Below are positions 38,323 to 49,012 of a stretch of 64,000 nt of DNA, in pieces (positions within the stretch are counted from its first letter, which is position 1; every line of letters starts with the position of its first letter). The position numbers and the translations under genes were made by a program. The DNA comes from Sulfuricella sp. (GTDB lineage: Bacteria > Pseudomonadota > Gammaproteobacteria > Burkholderiales > Sulfuricellaceae), in assembly GCA_023266195.1 (NCBI GenBank), contig JAHFRP010000001.1, positions 1 through 64,000 on the forward strand. The letters are read 5' to 3'. The notes below the pieces were generated by a model that did no database searches, was not told the origin of the DNA, and was given only the letters and a program-made list of their open reading frames with translations.

Positions 38323-38371
38323 ATACGGTTGGAAAAACGGTGTATACTGCACCGCTTTTTTCCAGCCGTAT
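38323..38371 (+). promoter_or_regulatory. Long hairpin between rpsJ and rplC
   Basis: The arms atacggttggaaaaa (38323-38337) and tttttccagccgtat (38357-38371) form a 15-bp stem with one G-U pair. The loop contains a second stem, cggtg/caccg. The structure fills much of the 124-bp gap between rpsJ and rplC, an unusual place for a gap in the S10 operon. Confidence 0.65.
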
Positions 38372-38429
38372 TCTTTACCATTAAAACCGCCGGTCAATCG
38401 TAACCGGCCCAGTAAAAAGGAAAATGTTG

Positions 38430-39074
38430 ATGAGCCTAGGACTAGTCGGGCGCAAGATTGGCATGACCCGCGTGTTTACCGACGACGGCACGTCCGTACC
38501 GGTGACCGTGGTGGATGTGTCCAACAACCGTGTGACCCAGATCAAAACCCCCGCCACGGACGGTTATACCGCCGTTCAGGTAGCCTTCGGCACGCGCCGC
38601 AAGAACCGCGTAACGCAAGCGTTGGCCGGGCACTATGCCAAAGCCGGCGTCGAAGCCGGCCGCGTTCTCAATGAATTCATCGTGAGTGGCGACGAGTTGG
38701 CCAATGTGGCTCTCGGCGGCACCGTCGGGATCGATCTGTTCCAGGTCGGCCAGATGGTGGACGTGACCGGAACTACTCAGGGTAAAGGTTTTACCGGCGC
38801 GATCAAGCGTCACCATTTCAGTTCCAACCGTGCAACTCACGGCAACTCCCGTTCGCATAACAGCGCCGGTTCCATCGGTCAGAACCAGGATCCTGGCCGC
38901 GTGTTCCCTGGCAAGCGGATGGCCGGCCACTATGGTGCGGTCAAGCGTACCACGCAAAATCTCGAAATCGTCCGCATCGACACCGAGCGGCAATTGCTCC
39001 TGATCAAGGGAGCGGTTCCCGGCTCCAAGGGCGGCGATCTGATTGTACGCCCAAGCGTGAAGGCAGGTGCATGA
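38430..39074 (+). CDS. rplC: 50S ribosomal protein L3
   Basis: L3 is an early-assembling 50S protein that reaches the peptidyl-transferase centre. The start at ATG 38430 ([20 protein letters not shown]) is preferred over 38424 because the Shine-Dalgarno aagg is 9 bp away. It has 214 residues, and the [20 protein letters not shown] loop contains the Gln methylated by PrmB in other bacteria. Confidence 0.97.
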   Translation: MSLGLVGRKIGMTRVFTDDGTSVPVTVVDVSNNRVTQIKTPATDGYTAVQVAFGTRRKNRVTQALAGHYAKAGVEAGRVLNEFIVSGDELANVALGGTVGIDLFQVGQMVDVTGTTQGKGFTGAIKRHHFSSNRATHGNSRSHNSAGSIGQNQDPGRVFPGKRMAGHYGAVKRTTQNLEIVRIDTERQLLLIKGAVPGSKGGDLIVRPSVKAGA

Positions 39075-39694
39075 TGGAATTGAAACTGATCAATGAGCAA
39101 GGCCAATCGACGGCCAGCGTGACGGCATCGGATGAGCTGTTCGGTCGTGACTTCAACGAAACGCTGGTGCACCAGCTGGTGACGGCCTATATGGCCAACG
39201 CCCGCGGCGGCAACCGTGCGCAGAAGGACCGTAGCGAAGTTTCCCATACCACCAAGAAGCCCTGGCGGCAAAAAGGGACGGGCCGTGCTCGTGCCGGTAT
39301 GTCCTCCAGCCCGCTGTGGCGCGGCGGTGGTCGGATTTTCCCGAACCGTCCGGATGAGAATTTCACCCAGAAGATTAACAAGAAGATGTTCCGTGCCGGC
39401 ATCAGCTCCATCATGTCAGAGCTGGCTCGTCAGGGCCGTCTGTCCGTGGTCGAGGGTTTCTCGGTGGATACGCCCAAGACCAAGGCGCTCGCCGCCAAGA
39501 TCAAAGGTATGGGGATGGACAGCGTGCTGATCATCACCGGTGATCTCGACGAGAACCTTTACCTGTCCGCACGCAACCTGCCGCATGTGCTGGTGCTGGA
39601 AGCCCATCGTGCGGATCCGGTCAGCTTGGTTCATTTCCCCAACGTGCTGATGACGCGCGATGCGGTGAAGAAATTTGAGGAGATGTACGCATGA
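39074..39694 (+). CDS. rplD: 50S ribosomal protein L4
   Basis: L4 lines the exit tunnel and in enteric bacteria also represses the S10 operon. The 206-residue protein starts [11 protein letters not shown]; an ATG three bases earlier is also possible. The tunnel loop includes [20 protein letters not shown]. The start overlaps the rplC stop. Confidence 0.97.
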   Translation: MELKLINEQGQSTASVTASDELFGRDFNETLVHQLVTAYMANARGGNRAQKDRSEVSHTTKKPWRQKGTGRARAGMSSSPLWRGGGRIFPNRPDENFTQKINKKMFRAGISSIMSELARQGRLSVVEGFSVDTPKTKALAAKIKGMGMDSVLIITGDLDENLYLSARNLPHVLVLEAHRADPVSLVHFPNVLMTRDAVKKFEEMYA

Positions 39695-40002
39695 ACGCGC
39701 CCAAGTTAAATCAGGAACGCTTGCTTCAAGTCATCCTGGCTCCCCAGATTTCCGAAAAGAGCACCATGGTGGCGGACAAGCACGAGCAGGTCGTGTTTCG
39801 TGTCGTGACCGATGCGACCAAGCCGGAAATCAAGGCCGCAGTGGAACTGCTGTTCAAGGTTCAGGTTGACAGCGTTCAGGTGCTGACCGTCAAGGGCAAG
39901 GAAAAACGCTTCGGTAAAACGATAGGCCGCCGCAAGGACTGGAAAAAGGCTTATGTCGCCTTGAAGCCTGGCCAAGAAATCAGCTTCGCAGCAGGCGAGT
40001 AG
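39691..40002 (+). CDS. rplW: 50S ribosomal protein L23
   Basis: L23 sits at the tunnel exit and docks trigger factor and SRP. The 103-residue protein has [20 protein letters not shown] and a [20 protein letters not shown] loop. The start overlaps the end of rplD by 4 bp. Confidence 0.97.
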   Translation: MNAPKLNQERLLQVILAPQISEKSTMVADKHEQVVFRVVTDATKPEIKAAVELLFKVQVDSVQVLTVKGKEKRFGKTIGRRKDWKKAYVALKPGQEISFAAGE

Positions 40003-40012
40003 GAGACCAACC

Positions 40013-40846
40013 ATGGCAATTATTAAAGTTAAACCGACATCCCCGGGCCGCCGTGCCGTAACCAAGATCGTTACGCCCGAGCTGCACAAGGGTAAGCCGC
40101 ATGAGCCGTTGCTGGAGAGCCAGTCGAAGAACGCCGGGCGTAACCACTATGGCCGCATTACCGTGCGTCATCAAGGCGGCGGCCACAAGCAACACTATCG
40201 CTTGGTCGACTTCAAGCGCAACAAGGATGGCATTCCCGCCAAGGTCGAGCGTCTGGAATACGATCCGAACCGCAGCGCGCACGTCGCCCTGCTGTGCTAT
40301 GCCGACGGCGAGCGCCGCTACATTATCGCGCCCAAGGGCATCAGTGCCGGCGCGCAGCTGATCAGCGGCTCCGACTCCCCGATCAAGGTGGGAAATACGC
40401 TGCCGTTGCGCAATATTCCGGTGGGCACCATGATTCACTGCATCGAGATGCAGCCAGGCAAGGGCGCGCAGATTGCTCGCTCCGCCGGCGCCACGGTGCA
40501 GCTCTTGGCGCGCGAGGGCAGCTATGCCCAGTTGCGTTTGCGCTCCGGCGAGGTGCGCAAGGTGCACGTGGACTGCAAGGCGACCATCGGCGAAGTGGGG
40601 AACTCCGAACATAACCTGCGCTCGATCGGTAAGGCCGGCGCGATGCGCTGGCGCGGCGTCCGCCCGACGGTTCGCGGCGTGGTCATGAACCCGGTCGATC
40701 ACCCTCACGGTGGTGGCGAAGGCAAGACCTCCGCCGGCCGTCACCCGGTCAGCCCATGGGGCACGCCGACCAAGGGCTACCGTACGCGCAGCAACAAGCG
40801 CACATCCGGCATGATTGTGAATCGCCGTCCGTCGAATAAGAGGTAA
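40013..40846 (+). CDS. rplB: 50S ribosomal protein L2
   Basis: L2 is a core 50S protein near the peptidyl-transferase centre and intersubunit bridge. The 277-residue protein has the [20 protein letters not shown] stretch with the conserved His, and [15 protein letters not shown]. Ten bp downstream of rplW. Confidence 0.98.
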   Translation: MAIIKVKPTSPGRRAVTKIVTPELHKGKPHEPLLESQSKNAGRNHYGRITVRHQGGGHKQHYRLVDFKRNKDGIPAKVERLEYDPNRSAHVALLCYADGERRYIIAPKGISAGAQLISGSDSPIKVGNTLPLRNIPVGTMIHCIEMQPGKGAQIARSAGATVQLLAREGSYAQLRLRSGEVRKVHVDCKATIGEVGNSEHNLRSIGKAGAMRWRGVRPTVRGVVMNPVDHPHGGGEGKTSAGRHPVSPWGTPTKGYRTRSNKRTSGMIVNRRPSNKR

Positions 40847-40851
40847 CAGAT

Positions 40852-41127
40852 ATGGCACGTTCTATTAAAAAAGGCCCGTTTGCAGACGCTCACCTGCTTC
40901 GCAAGGTGGATGCGGCTCGCGCAACTCACGACAAGCGACCGATCAAGACCTGGTCGCGTCGCTCGACGGTCATGCCGGATTTTGTCGGCCTGACCATTGC
41001 CGTGCACAACGGCAAGCAGCATATCCCCGTCTATATTTCGGAAAATATGGTCGGCCACAAGCTGGGTGAATTTTCTCTGACGCGCACCTTCAAGGGTCAT
41101 GCGGCGGACAAGAAGGCCAAGAAATAG
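40852..41127 (+). CDS. rpsS: 30S ribosomal protein S19
   Basis: S19 lies in the 30S head in contact with S13 and the A-site finger. It has 91 residues ([20 protein letters not shown]) and ends in the Lys-rich tail [10 protein letters not shown]. Six bp separate it from rplB. Confidence 0.98.
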   Translation: MARSIKKGPFADAHLLRKVDAARATHDKRPIKTWSRRSTVMPDFVGLTIAVHNGKQHIPVYISENMVGHKLGEFSLTRTFKGHAADKKAKK

Positions 41128-41136
41128 GAGTCGATG

Positions 41137-41466
41137 ATGAGAGTTAGTGCTGTATTACGCGGTACCAGGTTGTCGGCGCAAAAAGGCCGTCTGGTAGCCG
41201 ATCTGATTCGCGGCCTGCCGGTTGAGCGCGCATTGAATGTTCTCACTTTCAGCCCGAAAAAGGGTGCCGTGATTATCAAGAAAGTGCTGGAGTCGGCGAT
41301 TGCAAACGCCGAGCACAACGAAGGCGCGGACATCGACGAACTCAAGGTGGCGACGATTTGTGTCGACGAGGGTTCTACCATGAAGCGTTTCCGTGCGCGG
41401 GCCAAGGGGCGTGGCGCGAGGATACTCAAGCCCACCTGCCATATCACGGTCACCGTCGGAAACTAA
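41137..41466 (+). CDS. rplV: 50S ribosomal protein L22
   Basis: L22 lines the exit tunnel opposite L4. The start ATG 41137 is preferred because the Shine-Dalgarno aggag is 6 bp away; an ATG three bases earlier would add one Met. It has 109 residues, with [19 protein letters not shown] and the tunnel hairpin [18 protein letters not shown]. Confidence 0.97.
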   Translation: MRVSAVLRGTRLSAQKGRLVADLIRGLPVERALNVLTFSPKKGAVIIKKVLESAIANAEHNEGADIDELKVATICVDEGSTMKRFRARAKGRGARILKPTCHITVTVGN

Positions 41467-41476
41467 AGGAAAGAAT

Positions 41477-42187
41477 ATGGGACAGAAGATTAATCCAACA
41501 GGCTTCCGGCTGAGCGTACTCAAAAACTGGACCTCGAAGTGGTATGCCAGCAGCAAGAACTTCGCCGGTATGCTGAGCGACGATATCAAGGTGCGTGGCT
41601 TCCTCAAGAAAAAACTGGCGCATGCCTCGGTCGGCAAGATCGTTATCGAGCGACCCGCGCGCAACGCCCGCATCACCATTTACAGTGCCCGCCCTGGCGT
41701 CGTGATCGGCAAGAAGGGTGAAGATATCGAATCCCTCAAGGTTCAGTTGCAGAAAATGATGAGCGTGCCCGTGCACCTCAACATCGAAGAGATCCGCAAG
41801 CCCGAGATCGATTCGCAATTGATCGCCGAGAGCATTGCCAGCCAGCTGGAAAAACGCATCATGTTCCGCCGCGCGATGAAGCGCGCGATGCAGAACGCCA
41901 TGCGCCTCGGTGCCCAGGGTATCAAGATCGAGAGCGCCGGCCGCTTGAACGGTGCCGAGATCGCGCGCACGGAATGGTATCGCGAAGGCCGCGTGCCGCT
42001 GCACACCCTGCGCGCCGATATCGACTACGGTACCGCCGAAGCGAAGACGACTTACGGCATTATCGGAATCAAGGTCTGGGTCTACAAGGGTGAGACCACG
42101 GGCAAGGGTGAAACGCCGGTAGTTGCGGCAGTGGAACCTGAACGCAAACCTAGAAAGTCGGGAGCAAAACATGCTACAGCCAGCTAG
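41477..42187 (+). CDS. rpsC: 30S ribosomal protein S3
   Basis: S3 is part of the mRNA entry channel. The 236-residue protein starts [20 protein letters not shown], has a KH domain with [10 protein letters not shown], and a C-terminal domain ending in a charged tail. The last 17 bp overlap the rplP start, more than the usual 4-bp coupling. Confidence 0.97.
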   Translation: MGQKINPTGFRLSVLKNWTSKWYASSKNFAGMLSDDIKVRGFLKKKLAHASVGKIVIERPARNARITIYSARPGVVIGKKGEDIESLKVQLQKMMSVPVHLNIEEIRKPEIDSQLIAESIASQLEKRIMFRRAMKRAMQNAMRLGAQGIKIESAGRLNGAEIARTEWYREGRVPLHTLRADIDYGTAEAKTTYGIIGIKVWVYKGETTGKGETPVVAAVEPERKPRKSGAKHATAS

Positions 42188-42587
42188 AAGAAAATACCGC
42201 AAGGAGCAAAAGGGCCGTAATACCGGCGTCGCTACCCGCGGCAACAAGGTCAGCTTCGGCGAGTTCGGATTGAAGGCGATCGGGCGCGGCCGGCTGACAG
42301 CGCGGCAAATCGAGGCGGCACGCCGCGCGATGACGCGCCATATCAAGCGCGGTGGCCGGATCTGGATTCGCATCTTCCCCGACAAGCCGATTTCCCAAAA
42401 GCCCGCCGAAGTGCGGATGGGTAACGGAAAGGGTAACCCGGAGTACTACGTGGCCGAGATTCAGCCGGGTAAAGTGCTCTATGAAATGGATGGAGTGGAA
42501 GAGACTCTGGCACGCGAGGCGTTCCGCCTGGCGGCTGCCAAGTTGCCTATCCAGACCGCTTTTGTAACCAGACAGTTAGGTGGTTAA
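42171..42587 (+). CDS. rplP: 50S ribosomal protein L16
   Basis: L16 binds near the A site and is needed for late 50S assembly. It has 138 residues ([19 protein letters not shown]) and the conserved [20 protein letters not shown]. The ATG at 42171 lies inside the end of rpsC; it is required to give the family N-terminus. Confidence 0.97.
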   Translation: MLQPARRKYRKEQKGRNTGVATRGNKVSFGEFGLKAIGRGRLTARQIEAARRAMTRHIKRGGRIWIRIFPDKPISQKPAEVRMGNGKGNPEYYVAEIQPGKVLYEMDGVEETLAREAFRLAAAKLPIQTAFVTRQLGG

Positions 42588-42588
42588 C

Positions 42589-42783
42589 ATGAAGGCCAGC
42601 GAATTAAGAGCCAAATCAACGGAAGAGTTGAGCAAGGAGTTGGTGGAGTTGTTGCGCGCCCAATTTGGCCTGCGCATGCAGATTTCCACGCAACAAAGCA
42701 CCAAGGTCGATCAACTGGGTAAAGTGCGCAAGGATATTGCGCGTCTGCGCACAGTGATGAGTGAGAAGGCGAGACAAGCATGA
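42589..42783 (+). CDS. rpmC: 50S ribosomal protein L29
   Basis: L29 is a small helical-hairpin protein at the tunnel exit. It has 64 residues ([20 protein letters not shown]). The ATG at 42589 starts 1 bp after the rplP stop. Its stop overlaps the rpsQ start (ATGA). Confidence 0.97.
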   Translation: MKASELRAKSTEELSKELVELLRAQFGLRMQISTQQSTKVDQLGKVRKDIARLRTVMSEKARQA

Positions 42784-43043
42784 GCGAAGAGAAAGTAACG
42801 CGTACGCTTACCGGGCGCGTGGTCAGCAACAAGATGGACAAGACCGTGACCGTGCTAGTCGAGCGCAAAGTGAAGCACCCCTTGTATGGCAAGGTGATCA
42901 GCCGTTCGAAGAAATATCATGCGCACGATCAGAACAATGAGTACCAAGAGGGTGACCTGGTGACCATCGAGGAATGTCGGCCATTGGCGAAAACCAAGAC
43001 CTGGCGTGTGACCACACTGGTCGAGAAGAGCCGCCTGGTATAA
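42780..43043 (+). CDS. rpsQ: 30S ribosomal protein S17
   Basis: S17 is an early-binding OB-fold protein of the 30S body. The 87-residue protein has [20 protein letters not shown] and a C-terminal [18 protein letters not shown]. It is the last gene of the S10 group, followed by a 146-bp gap. Confidence 0.97.
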   Translation: MSEEKVTRTLTGRVVSNKMDKTVTVLVERKVKHPLYGKVISRSKKYHAHDQNNEYQEGDLVTIEECRPLAKTKTWRVTTLVEKSRLV

Positions 43044-43189
43044 AGTGCTTGCGTTTCCCGCCGGGAAACGCTATCATCTCGCCTTTTTTGGGCGAACTGT
43101 CCCGCGATTTGTGGGCAGAGCCAAAACTGACCGTCGGCGCCAGGTTGCGTTGCAGCAGCAGCCAGACGGATTAAGTTGGAGAAGCAAAA
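43044..43189 (+). promoter_or_regulatory. Boundary between S10 and spc groups, with perfect hairpin
   Basis: The gap opens with gcgtttcccg/cgggaaacgc (43051-43071), a perfect stem, and a second small stem tcgcc/ggcga around a T-run (43077-43094). These may end or attenuate S10 transcripts. A promoter for rplN onward would be expected but I could not define one. Confidence 0.5.
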
Positions 43190-43558
43190 ATGATACAAAT
43201 GCAATCTGTGCTGGATGTCGCGGATAACACCGGTGCACGCTCCGTTATGTGCATCAAGGTGTTGGGCGGCTCCAAGCGTCGTTACGCCGCCATCGGCGAT
43301 GTCATTAAGGTCAGCATCAAGGACGCCGCCCCGCGCGGCCGTGTCAAGAAGGGCGACGTCTATAACGCGGTCGTGGTTCGCACTGCCAAGGGCGTGCGCC
43401 GTCCGGATGGATCCCTGGTCAAATTCGACGGCAATGCCGCCGTTCTGCTGAATAACAAGCTGGAACCCATCGGCACCCGTATTTTCGGCCCCGTGACCCG
43501 CGAGCTGCGCACCGAACGATTCATGAAGATCGTTTCGCTGGCTCCGGAAGTTCTGTAA
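43190..43558 (+). CDS. rplN: 50S ribosomal protein L14
   Basis: L14 forms intersubunit bridges and binds the silencing factor RsfS. The 122-residue protein starts [20 protein letters not shown]. The Shine-Dalgarno tggaga lies 9 bp upstream. First gene of the spc group. Confidence 0.98.
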   Translation: MIQMQSVLDVADNTGARSVMCIKVLGGSKRRYAAIGDVIKVSIKDAAPRGRVKKGDVYNAVVVRTAKGVRRPDGSLVKFDGNAAVLLNNKLEPIGTRIFGPVTRELRTERFMKIVSLAPEVL

Positions 43559-43569
43559 GGAGAATCGGA

Positions 43570-43887
43570 ATGCGCAAAATTCGCAAGGGCGATGATATCG
43601 TCGTCATTACTGGCAAGGACAAGGGTCGGCGTGGCCTGGTTCTGCGTGTGCTGGACGACGGGCATGTGCTCGTTGAAGGCGTCAACAAGGTCAAGAAGCA
43701 CCAGAAGCCTAATCCCGTCAAGGGGTTCGCTGGCGGCATCGTCGAGAAGGAAATGCCGGTGGATGTGTCAAACGTCGCGCTGTTCAACCCTGCCACTCAA
43801 AAGGCGGATCGCGTGGGCATCAAGACTCTGGAGGACGGCCGCAAGGTTCGTTTTTTTAAATCCAACGGCGAAGTGCTGGACGCGTAA
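43570..43887 (+). CDS. rplX: 50S ribosomal protein L24
   Basis: L24 initiates 50S assembly and has a KOW motif ([20 protein letters not shown]). It has 105 residues. Eleven bp after rplN. Confidence 0.97.
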   Translation: MRKIRKGDDIVVITGKDKGRRGLVLRVLDDGHVLVEGVNKVKKHQKPNPVKGFAGGIVEKEMPVDVSNVALFNPATQKADRVGIKTLEDGRKVRFFKSNGEVLDA

Positions 43888-43896
43888 GGGGTGAGC

Positions 43897-44436
43897 ATGG
43901 CTCGTTTACAGCAATACTATAAAGATACCGTGGTCAAGCAGCTGACAGATCAGTTTGGCTACAAGTCTGCAATGGAAGTGCCGCGCATCGAAAAGATCAC
44001 TCTCAACATGGGCGTGGGTGAAGCGGTTGCGGACAAGAAGGTGATGGAGCACGCGGTTGGCGACATGAAGAAGATCGCCGGTCAAAAGCCGGTGGTGACC
44101 ATGTCGCGCAAATCGATCGCGGGTTTCAAGATTCGCGACAACTATCCGGTGGGCTGCATGGTGACATTGCGCCGTGCTCAGATGTATGAGTTCCTGGATC
44201 GCCTGGTCTCCGTTGCGATTCCCCGTATCCGCGACTTTCGCGGTATTTCCGGCAAGGCGTTCGATGGCCGCGGCAACTACAACATGGGTGTGCGCGAGCA
44301 GATTATTTTTCCGGAAATCGATTACGACAAGATTGACGCGTTGCGTGGCATGAATATCTCGATCACGACGACCGCCAAGACCGACGAAGAGGCGCGCGCG
44401 CTTCTCGCCGCGTTTAAATTCCCCTTCAAGAACTGA
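43897..44436 (+). CDS. rplE: 50S ribosomal protein L5
   Basis: L5 binds 5S rRNA and contacts the 30S head. From the ATG at 43897 it has 179 residues ([20 protein letters not shown]), the standard length, with Shine-Dalgarno aagggg 5 bp upstream. An in-frame GTG two codons earlier is less likely. Confidence 0.97.
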   Translation: MARLQQYYKDTVVKQLTDQFGYKSAMEVPRIEKITLNMGVGEAVADKKVMEHAVGDMKKIAGQKPVVTMSRKSIAGFKIRDNYPVGCMVTLRRAQMYEFLDRLVSVAIPRIRDFRGISGKAFDGRGNYNMGVREQIIFPEIDYDKIDALRGMNISITTTAKTDEEARALLAAFKFPFKN

Positions 44437-44443
44437 GGTTGGC

Positions 44444-44749
44444 ATGGCTAAGTTATCCTTGATTAATCGTGACAATAAGCGCCGCGAGATGGTGAAAAAG
44501 TACGCGGCGAAGCGCGCGGAATTGATGGCGGTGATCAACAATTCCAAGCTCGGCGACGAGGAGCGCTACGCTGCCCGTCTGAAGCTGCAGCAGTTGCCGC
44601 GGGATGCCAGTCCGGTGCGCTTGCGCAATCGCTGCTCGCTGACCGGCCGCCCGCGCGGCGTGTTCAGAAAGTTCGGTTTGGCGCGCACCAAGGTGCGCGA
44701 GTACGCCATGCGCGGTGAGATTCCCGGCGTAGTTAAAGCCAGTTGGTAG
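44444..44749 (+). CDS. rpsN: 30S ribosomal protein S14 (zinc-free form)
   Basis: S14 is a 30S head protein. The 101-residue form lacks the CxxC pairs of the short zinc-binding S14, so it is the long zinc-independent type. The C-terminal [19 protein letters not shown] is typical. Confidence 0.97.
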   Translation: MAKLSLINRDNKRREMVKKYAAKRAELMAVINNSKLGDEERYAARLKLQQLPRDASPVRLRNRCSLTGRPRGVFRKFGLARTKVREYAMRGEIPGVVKASW

Positions 44750-44763
44750 CGGGAGAATAGTAT

Positions 44764-45159
44764 ATGAGTATGAGTGATCCGATCGCCGATATGCTGACGC
44801 GTATCCGCAATGGTCAAAGCGCGGAAAAGGTCAGTGTCAGCATGCCTTCGTCCAAGCTCAAGGCGGCAATTGCGACGGTGCTGAAAGAAGAGGGCTACAT
44901 CGATGATTTCGCGGTTCGCGACGAGGCCGGCAAGCCCTCGCTCGAAGTGCGCCTGAAGTACTACGCCGGACGTCCCGTGATCGAGAAGATCGATCGGGTT
45001 AGCCGCCCTGGGTTGCGTATCTACAAGGGTAACGGCGAGATTCCGAAAGTCATGAACGGTTTGGGTGTGGCCATTGTGTCTACTTCCAAGGGTGTGATGA
45101 CAGATCGCAAGGCGCGCGCGGCCGGTATTGGCGGCGAAGTGCTGTGCGTCGTGGCGTAG
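44764..45159 (+). CDS. rpsH: 30S ribosomal protein S8
   Basis: S8 organises the central domain of 16S rRNA and represses the spc operon in enteric bacteria. It has 131 residues ([20 protein letters not shown]). The C-terminal [20 protein letters not shown] contains the conserved STSKG loop. Confidence 0.97.
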   Translation: MSMSDPIADMLTRIRNGQSAEKVSVSMPSSKLKAAIATVLKEEGYIDDFAVRDEAGKPSLEVRLKYYAGRPVIEKIDRVSRPGLRIYKGNGEIPKVMNGLGVAIVSTSKGVMTDRKARAAGIGGEVLCVVA

Positions 45160-45169
45160 CGAGGTAAGC

Positions 45170-45703
45170 ATGTCCAGAATAGCTAAAAATCCGGTTGTAG
45201 TGCCGGCCGGCGTGGAAGTGGTGCTGAATGCCGCAGAGATTACGGTCAAGGGGCCGCTCGGTATGCTGACGCAGCCGCAGAGCGGCGATGTGACGGTGGT
45301 GCAGGCTGGCAGCGAGCTGCAGTGCAAGGCGACCAACGATACGATGCAATCCAACGCGATGTCGGGAACCATGCGTGCCCTGCTTGCGAATATGGTGCAT
45401 GGTGTGTCGAAGGGCTTCGAAAGGAAGCTGACGCTGGTTGGCGTGGGTTATCGCGCGACCGCCAAGGGCGATGTGTTGGGCCTGACGCTGGGTTTTTCCC
45501 ACCCGGTCGAGCATAAAATGCCGGAGGGGGTCAGGGTTGAAACGCCGACGCAGACCGAGATTGTTTTGAAGGGCGCTGACAAGCAGCGCGTTGGTCAGGT
45601 CGCCGCAGAAATTCGCGCCTACCGCAGTCCGGAGCCCTATAAGGGCAAAGGCGTGCGCTATGCCGACGAAGTGGTGATTCTGAAAGAGACCAAGAAGAAA
45701 TAG
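45170..45703 (+). CDS. rplF: 50S ribosomal protein L6
   Basis: L6 lies near the sarcin-ricin loop. The ATG at 45170 gives [17 protein letters not shown] and 177 residues. The C-terminal [18 protein letters not shown] is the family signature. The frame is open upstream inside rpsH, but that extension does not fit. Confidence 0.97.
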   Translation: MSRIAKNPVVVPAGVEVVLNAAEITVKGPLGMLTQPQSGDVTVVQAGSELQCKATNDTMQSNAMSGTMRALLANMVHGVSKGFERKLTLVGVGYRATAKGDVLGLTLGFSHPVEHKMPEGVRVETPTQTEIVLKGADKQRVGQVAAEIRAYRSPEPYKGKGVRYADEVVILKETKKK

Positions 45704-45714
45704 GGGCAATAGTC

Positions 45715-46068
45715 ATGGATAAGAAACAGTCACGTCTGCGCCGGTCACGTAAAACCCGTGCCAAAATCGCAGAGATGAAGATGGTGCGGCTGGCGATTCA
45801 CCGCACCAACTGCCATATTTACGCCCAGATCATCGATGCGACCGGCGGCAAGGTGTTGGCCAGCGCGTCTTCCCTCGAAGTCGAGGTGCGCAAGGATCTG
45901 CCGAACGGCGGCAACAAGGATGCTGCCGCGCTGGTGGGCAAGCGTATTGCCGAAAAAGCGAAGGTTGCAGGCATCGAAACCGTGGCGTTCGATCGCTCCG
46001 GCTTTCATTACCATGGGCGTGTGAAGGCGCTGGCAGAAGCCGCGCGTGAAAACGGCCTGAAATTCTAA
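45715..46068 (+). CDS. rplR: 50S ribosomal protein L18
   Basis: L18 carries 5S rRNA into the 50S subunit with L5. It has 117 residues: a basic N-terminus ([20 protein letters not shown]) and the C-terminal [20 protein letters not shown] signature. Confidence 0.97.
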   Translation: MDKKQSRLRRSRKTRAKIAEMKMVRLAIHRTNCHIYAQIIDATGGKVLASASSLEVEVRKDLPNGGNKDAAALVGKRIAEKAKVAGIETVAFDRSGFHYHGRVKALAEAARENGLKF

Positions 46069-46080
46069 GCGGGGTTGATG

Positions 46081-46593
46081 ATGGCTAAATTTGAGAAAGC
46101 AAACGAAGATCGCGGCGACGGCATGCAGGAAAAAATGATCGGTGTGAACCGCGTGACCAAGGTGGTCAAGGGCGGCCGGATCATGGCTTTCGCGGCGCTG
46201 ACCGTGGTTGGCGACGGCAACGGTAGTGTCGGCATGGGCAAGGGCAAGTCGCGCGAAGTGCCGGTCGCCGTGCAAAAGGCGATGGAAGACGCACGCCGCA
46301 ATATGGTCAAGGTCAGCCTAAAGAAGGGCACCCTGCATCATGCCGTGGTCGGACATCATGGTGCCGCCAAGGTTTACATGCAGCCGGCTTCAGAAGGTAC
46401 GGGCATCATCGCTGGCGGCCCGATGCGGGCGATTTTCGAGGTGATGGGCGTGCATAACGTTCTCGCCAAGTGTATTGGATCGACCAACCCGTACAACATC
46501 GTGCGCGCCACCCTCAACGGTTTGCAGGCGATGAATACGCCGGCCGAGATCGCAGCCAAGCGCGGCAAGTCTGTCGAAGAGATTCTGGGGTAA
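46081..46593 (+). CDS. rpsE: 30S ribosomal protein S5
   Basis: S5 takes part in decoding accuracy and mRNA unwinding. The start ATG 46081 ([20 protein letters not shown]) gives 170 residues; ATG 46078 is also possible. [20 protein letters not shown] is typical of the family. Confidence 0.97.
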   Translation: MAKFEKANEDRGDGMQEKMIGVNRVTKVVKGGRIMAFAALTVVGDGNGSVGMGKGKSREVPVAVQKAMEDARRNMVKVSLKKGTLHHAVVGHHGAAKVYMQPASEGTGIIAGGPMRAIFEVMGVHNVLAKCIGSTNPYNIVRATLNGLQAMNTPAEIAAKRGKSVEEILG

Positions 46594-46596
46594 GAG

Positions 46597-46791
46597 ATGA
46601 CAAGTGCAACTAAATCCACCAAGCTGAAGGTCACTCAGGTCAAGAGCGTCATCGGTACCATCCAGTCGCACCGTGCCTGCGTGCGCGGCCTGGGTTTGAA
46701 GCGTATCGGCCATACGGTTGAAGTAGAAGACACGCCCGCGGTCCGCGGCATGATCAACACCGTCTACTATTTAGTGAAGTGCGAGGGCTAA
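46597..46791 (+). CDS. rpmD: 50S ribosomal protein L30
   Basis: L30 is a small non-essential 50S protein. It has 64 residues, with [20 protein letters not shown] and [20 protein letters not shown]. It abuts rplO, whose ATG follows the stop without a gap. Confidence 0.95.
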   Translation: MTSATKSTKLKVTQVKSVIGTIQSHRACVRGLGLKRIGHTVEVEDTPAVRGMINTVYYLVKCEG

Positions 46792-47232
46792 ATGCAACTG
46801 AATAATATTAAGCCTGCCGCTGGCAGCAAGCATGCGGCGAAGCGTGTCGGTCGCGGCATCGGCTCCGGCCTTGGCAAGACTTGCGGCCGCGGCCACAAGG
46901 GCCAGACATCCCGTTCCGGCGGCTTCCACAAGGTCGGTTTCGAGGGCGGCCAGATGCCGCTGCAACGTCGCCTGCCCAAACGCGGCTTCGTGTCGCTGGC
47001 CAAGGTTCGCGGAGATATGGCGGAAGTCCGCTTGTCCGAACTCAACGCCATGCCGGTCGATACGATAGATCTGCTTGCCCTGAAGCAGGCCGGCATCGTT
47101 CCCGGCAGCGCGCTGGGCGCGAAAGTGTTCCTGTCGGGTGAAGTCAACCGTGCGCTGACCTTGCAGGGCATCTCCGCCACCAAGGGCGCGCGGGCTGCGA
47201 TTGAAGCAGCCGGCGGCAAGTTCGCGGAATAG
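46792..47232 (+). CDS. rplO: 50S ribosomal protein L15
   Basis: L15 is a late-assembly 50S protein. It has 146 residues, with a Gly-rich basic N-terminus ([20 protein letters not shown]) that threads through 23S rRNA. The C-terminal globular part contains [20 protein letters not shown]. secY follows after 13 bp. Confidence 0.97.
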   Translation: MQLNNIKPAAGSKHAAKRVGRGIGSGLGKTCGRGHKGQTSRSGGFHKVGFEGGQMPLQRRLPKRGFVSLAKVRGDMAEVRLSELNAMPVDTIDLLALKQAGIVPGSALGAKVFLSGEVNRALTLQGISATKGARAAIEAAGGKFAE

Positions 47233-47245
47233 GTCGAGACTGGCT

Positions 47246-48562
47246 ATGGCGAATCCAATGCCGGGTGCGGCGGGCAAGTTCGGCGATTTGAAGAAGCGCT
47301 TGCTGTTCGTGCTTGGCGCGCTGGTTGTGTACCGTATCGGTGCCCATATTCCCGTGCCCGGCATCGACCCGGTGGCGCTGGAGTCGCTGTTCAAGTCCCA
47401 GCAGGGCGGCATTCTGGGCATGTTCAACATGTTCTCGGGCGGCGCGCTGTCGCGTTTTACCGTGTTCGCCCTGGGGATCATGCCGTATATTTCTTCCTCT
47501 ATCATCATGCAACTGATGACGGTGGTGTCGCCGCAGTTGGAGCAGCTGAAGAAGGAAGGCGAGAGCGGCCGCAAGAAAATTACGCAGTACACTCGCTATG
47601 GCACAGTATTTCTCGCGCTGTTCCAGGGCCTAGGCATTGCCATTGCACTGGAGGCGCAGCACGGCTTGGTGATCGAGCCGGGGTTCCTGTTCCGCGTGAC
47701 CGCGGTGGCAACGCTGGTGGCGGGCACGATGTTCCTGATGTGGCTGGGCGAGCAGATTACCGAGCGCGGCATCGGTAACGGCATTTCGCTGATTATCTTT
47801 GCCGGTATTGCCGCGGGGTTGCCGCACGCGATCGGCGGCACGCTGGAATTGACCCGGACGGGCGCGTTCTCGATCCCGCTGGTGCTGATGCTGTTCGTCG
47901 GGGCGCTTGGGGTGACGGCCTTCGTGGTATTCGTCGAGCGTGGTCAACGCAAGATTCTGGTGAATTACGCCAAGCGTCAGGTGGGCAACAAGATGTATGG
48001 CGGCCAAAGCTCGCATTTGCCGCTGAAGCTGAACATGTCGGGCGTGATTCCGCCGATTTTCGCTTCCAGCATCATTCTTTTTCCGGCGACGCTGGCCGGC
48101 TGGTTCGGCAGCAGCGAAGGCATGGCCTGGCTGAAGGATATAGGTTCTACCTTGTCGCCGGGGCAGCCCTTGTATGTGATGTTGTATGCCTTGGCGATTG
48201 TTTTTTTCTGCTTCTTCTACACGGCCTTGGTGTTTAACCCAAAGGAAACGGCGGACAACCTGAAGAAGAGTGGCGCGTTTGTGCCGGGTATTCGGCCGGG
48301 AGACCAGACGGCGCGCTATATCGACCGGATCATGTCGCGGCTTACGCTGGCCGGTGCGGTTTACATTACCGCCGTGTGCCTGTTGCCGGAGTTTCTGATC
48401 GTGAAGTGGAACGTTCCGTTTTATTTTGGCGGTACGTCGCTGCTGATCATTGTGGTGGTAACCATGGATTTCATGGCGCAGATCCAGGCGTACCTGATGT
48501 CCCACCAGTACGAGAGCTTGCTCAAAAAGGCGAGTTTCAAGGGCGGCATGATTGGACGCTGA
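47246..48562 (+). CDS. secY: Preprotein translocase subunit SecY
   Basis: SecY is the ten-helix channel of the general secretion pathway; its partner SecE is encoded at 21492. The 438-residue protein starts [20 protein letters not shown] and has the plug and pore helices ([20 protein letters not shown]), [20 protein letters not shown], and the C-terminal cytoplasmic tail. The frame is open upstream inside rplO; the ATG at 47246 fits the family. Confidence 0.98.
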   Translation: MANPMPGAAGKFGDLKKRLLFVLGALVVYRIGAHIPVPGIDPVALESLFKSQQGGILGMFNMFSGGALSRFTVFALGIMPYISSSIIMQLMTVVSPQLEQLKKEGESGRKKITQYTRYGTVFLALFQGLGIAIALEAQHGLVIEPGFLFRVTAVATLVAGTMFLMWLGEQITERGIGNGISLIIFAGIAAGLPHAIGGTLELTRTGAFSIPLVLMLFVGALGVTAFVVFVERGQRKILVNYAKRQVGNKMYGGQSSHLPLKLNMSGVIPPIFASSIILFPATLAGWFGSSEGMAWLKDIGSTLSPGQPLYVMLYALAIVFFCFFYTALVFNPKETADNLKKSGAFVPGIRPGDQTARYIDRIMSRLTLAGAVYITAVCLLPEFLIVKWNVPFYFGGTSLLIIVVVTMDFMAQIQAYLMSHQYESLLKKASFKGGMIGR

Positions 48563-48590
48563 TGATTTTAGGTTGATAACGGGATAGCGC

Positions 48591-48809
48591 ATGGCGAAGG
48601 AAGAAACAATTGAAATGCAGGGTGAGATTCTGGAAACACTCCCCAATGCGACCTTCCGCGTCAAGCTGGAAAACGGCCACGTGGTGCTCGGTCATATCTC
48701 CGGAAAAATGCGCATGCATTACATCCGGATTTTGCCGGGTGATAAGGTAACGGTCGAACTGACCCCTTACGATTTAACCCGTGCGCGGATTACCTTCCGC
48801 GCCAAGTAA
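48591..48809 (+). CDS. infA: Translation initiation factor IF-1
   Basis: IF-1 blocks the A site during initiation. The 72-residue OB-fold protein has [20 protein letters not shown] and [18 protein letters not shown]. Its place between secY and rpmJ is usual in betaproteobacteria. Confidence 0.97.
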   Translation: MAKEETIEMQGEILETLPNATFRVKLENGHVVLGHISGKMRMHYIRILPGDKVTVELTPYDLTRARITFRAK

Positions 48810-48831
48810 GAGAGTTTTACAGGAGAAAATG

Positions 48832-48945
48832 ATGAGAGTCCGTGCTTCGATTAAACGGCTGTGCCGCCACTGCAAAATGGTCAAGCGCCATGGCGTGCTG
48901 CGCGTGATTTGTACCGATCCTCGCCACAAGCAACGTCAAGGTTGA
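48832..48945 (+). CDS. rpmJ: 50S ribosomal protein L36 (zinc-binding form)
   Basis: A 37-residue protein read directly from the sequence: it starts [20 protein letters not shown] and ends RHKQRQG with TGA at 48943-48945. Cys11, Cys14, Cys27 and His32 form the zinc site of the C+ form. The ATG at 48832 is preferred over 48829 because the Shine-Dalgarno aggag is 6 bp away. Confidence 0.96.
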   Translation: MRVRASIKRLCRHCKMVKRHGVLRVICTDPRHKQRQG

Positions 48946-49012
48946 TTCTGGCGCGTGGAACTGTTAACATTGCCGACTTTTTCTAAATCAGTCATTTGCT
49001 GGGAGTAAGTGC

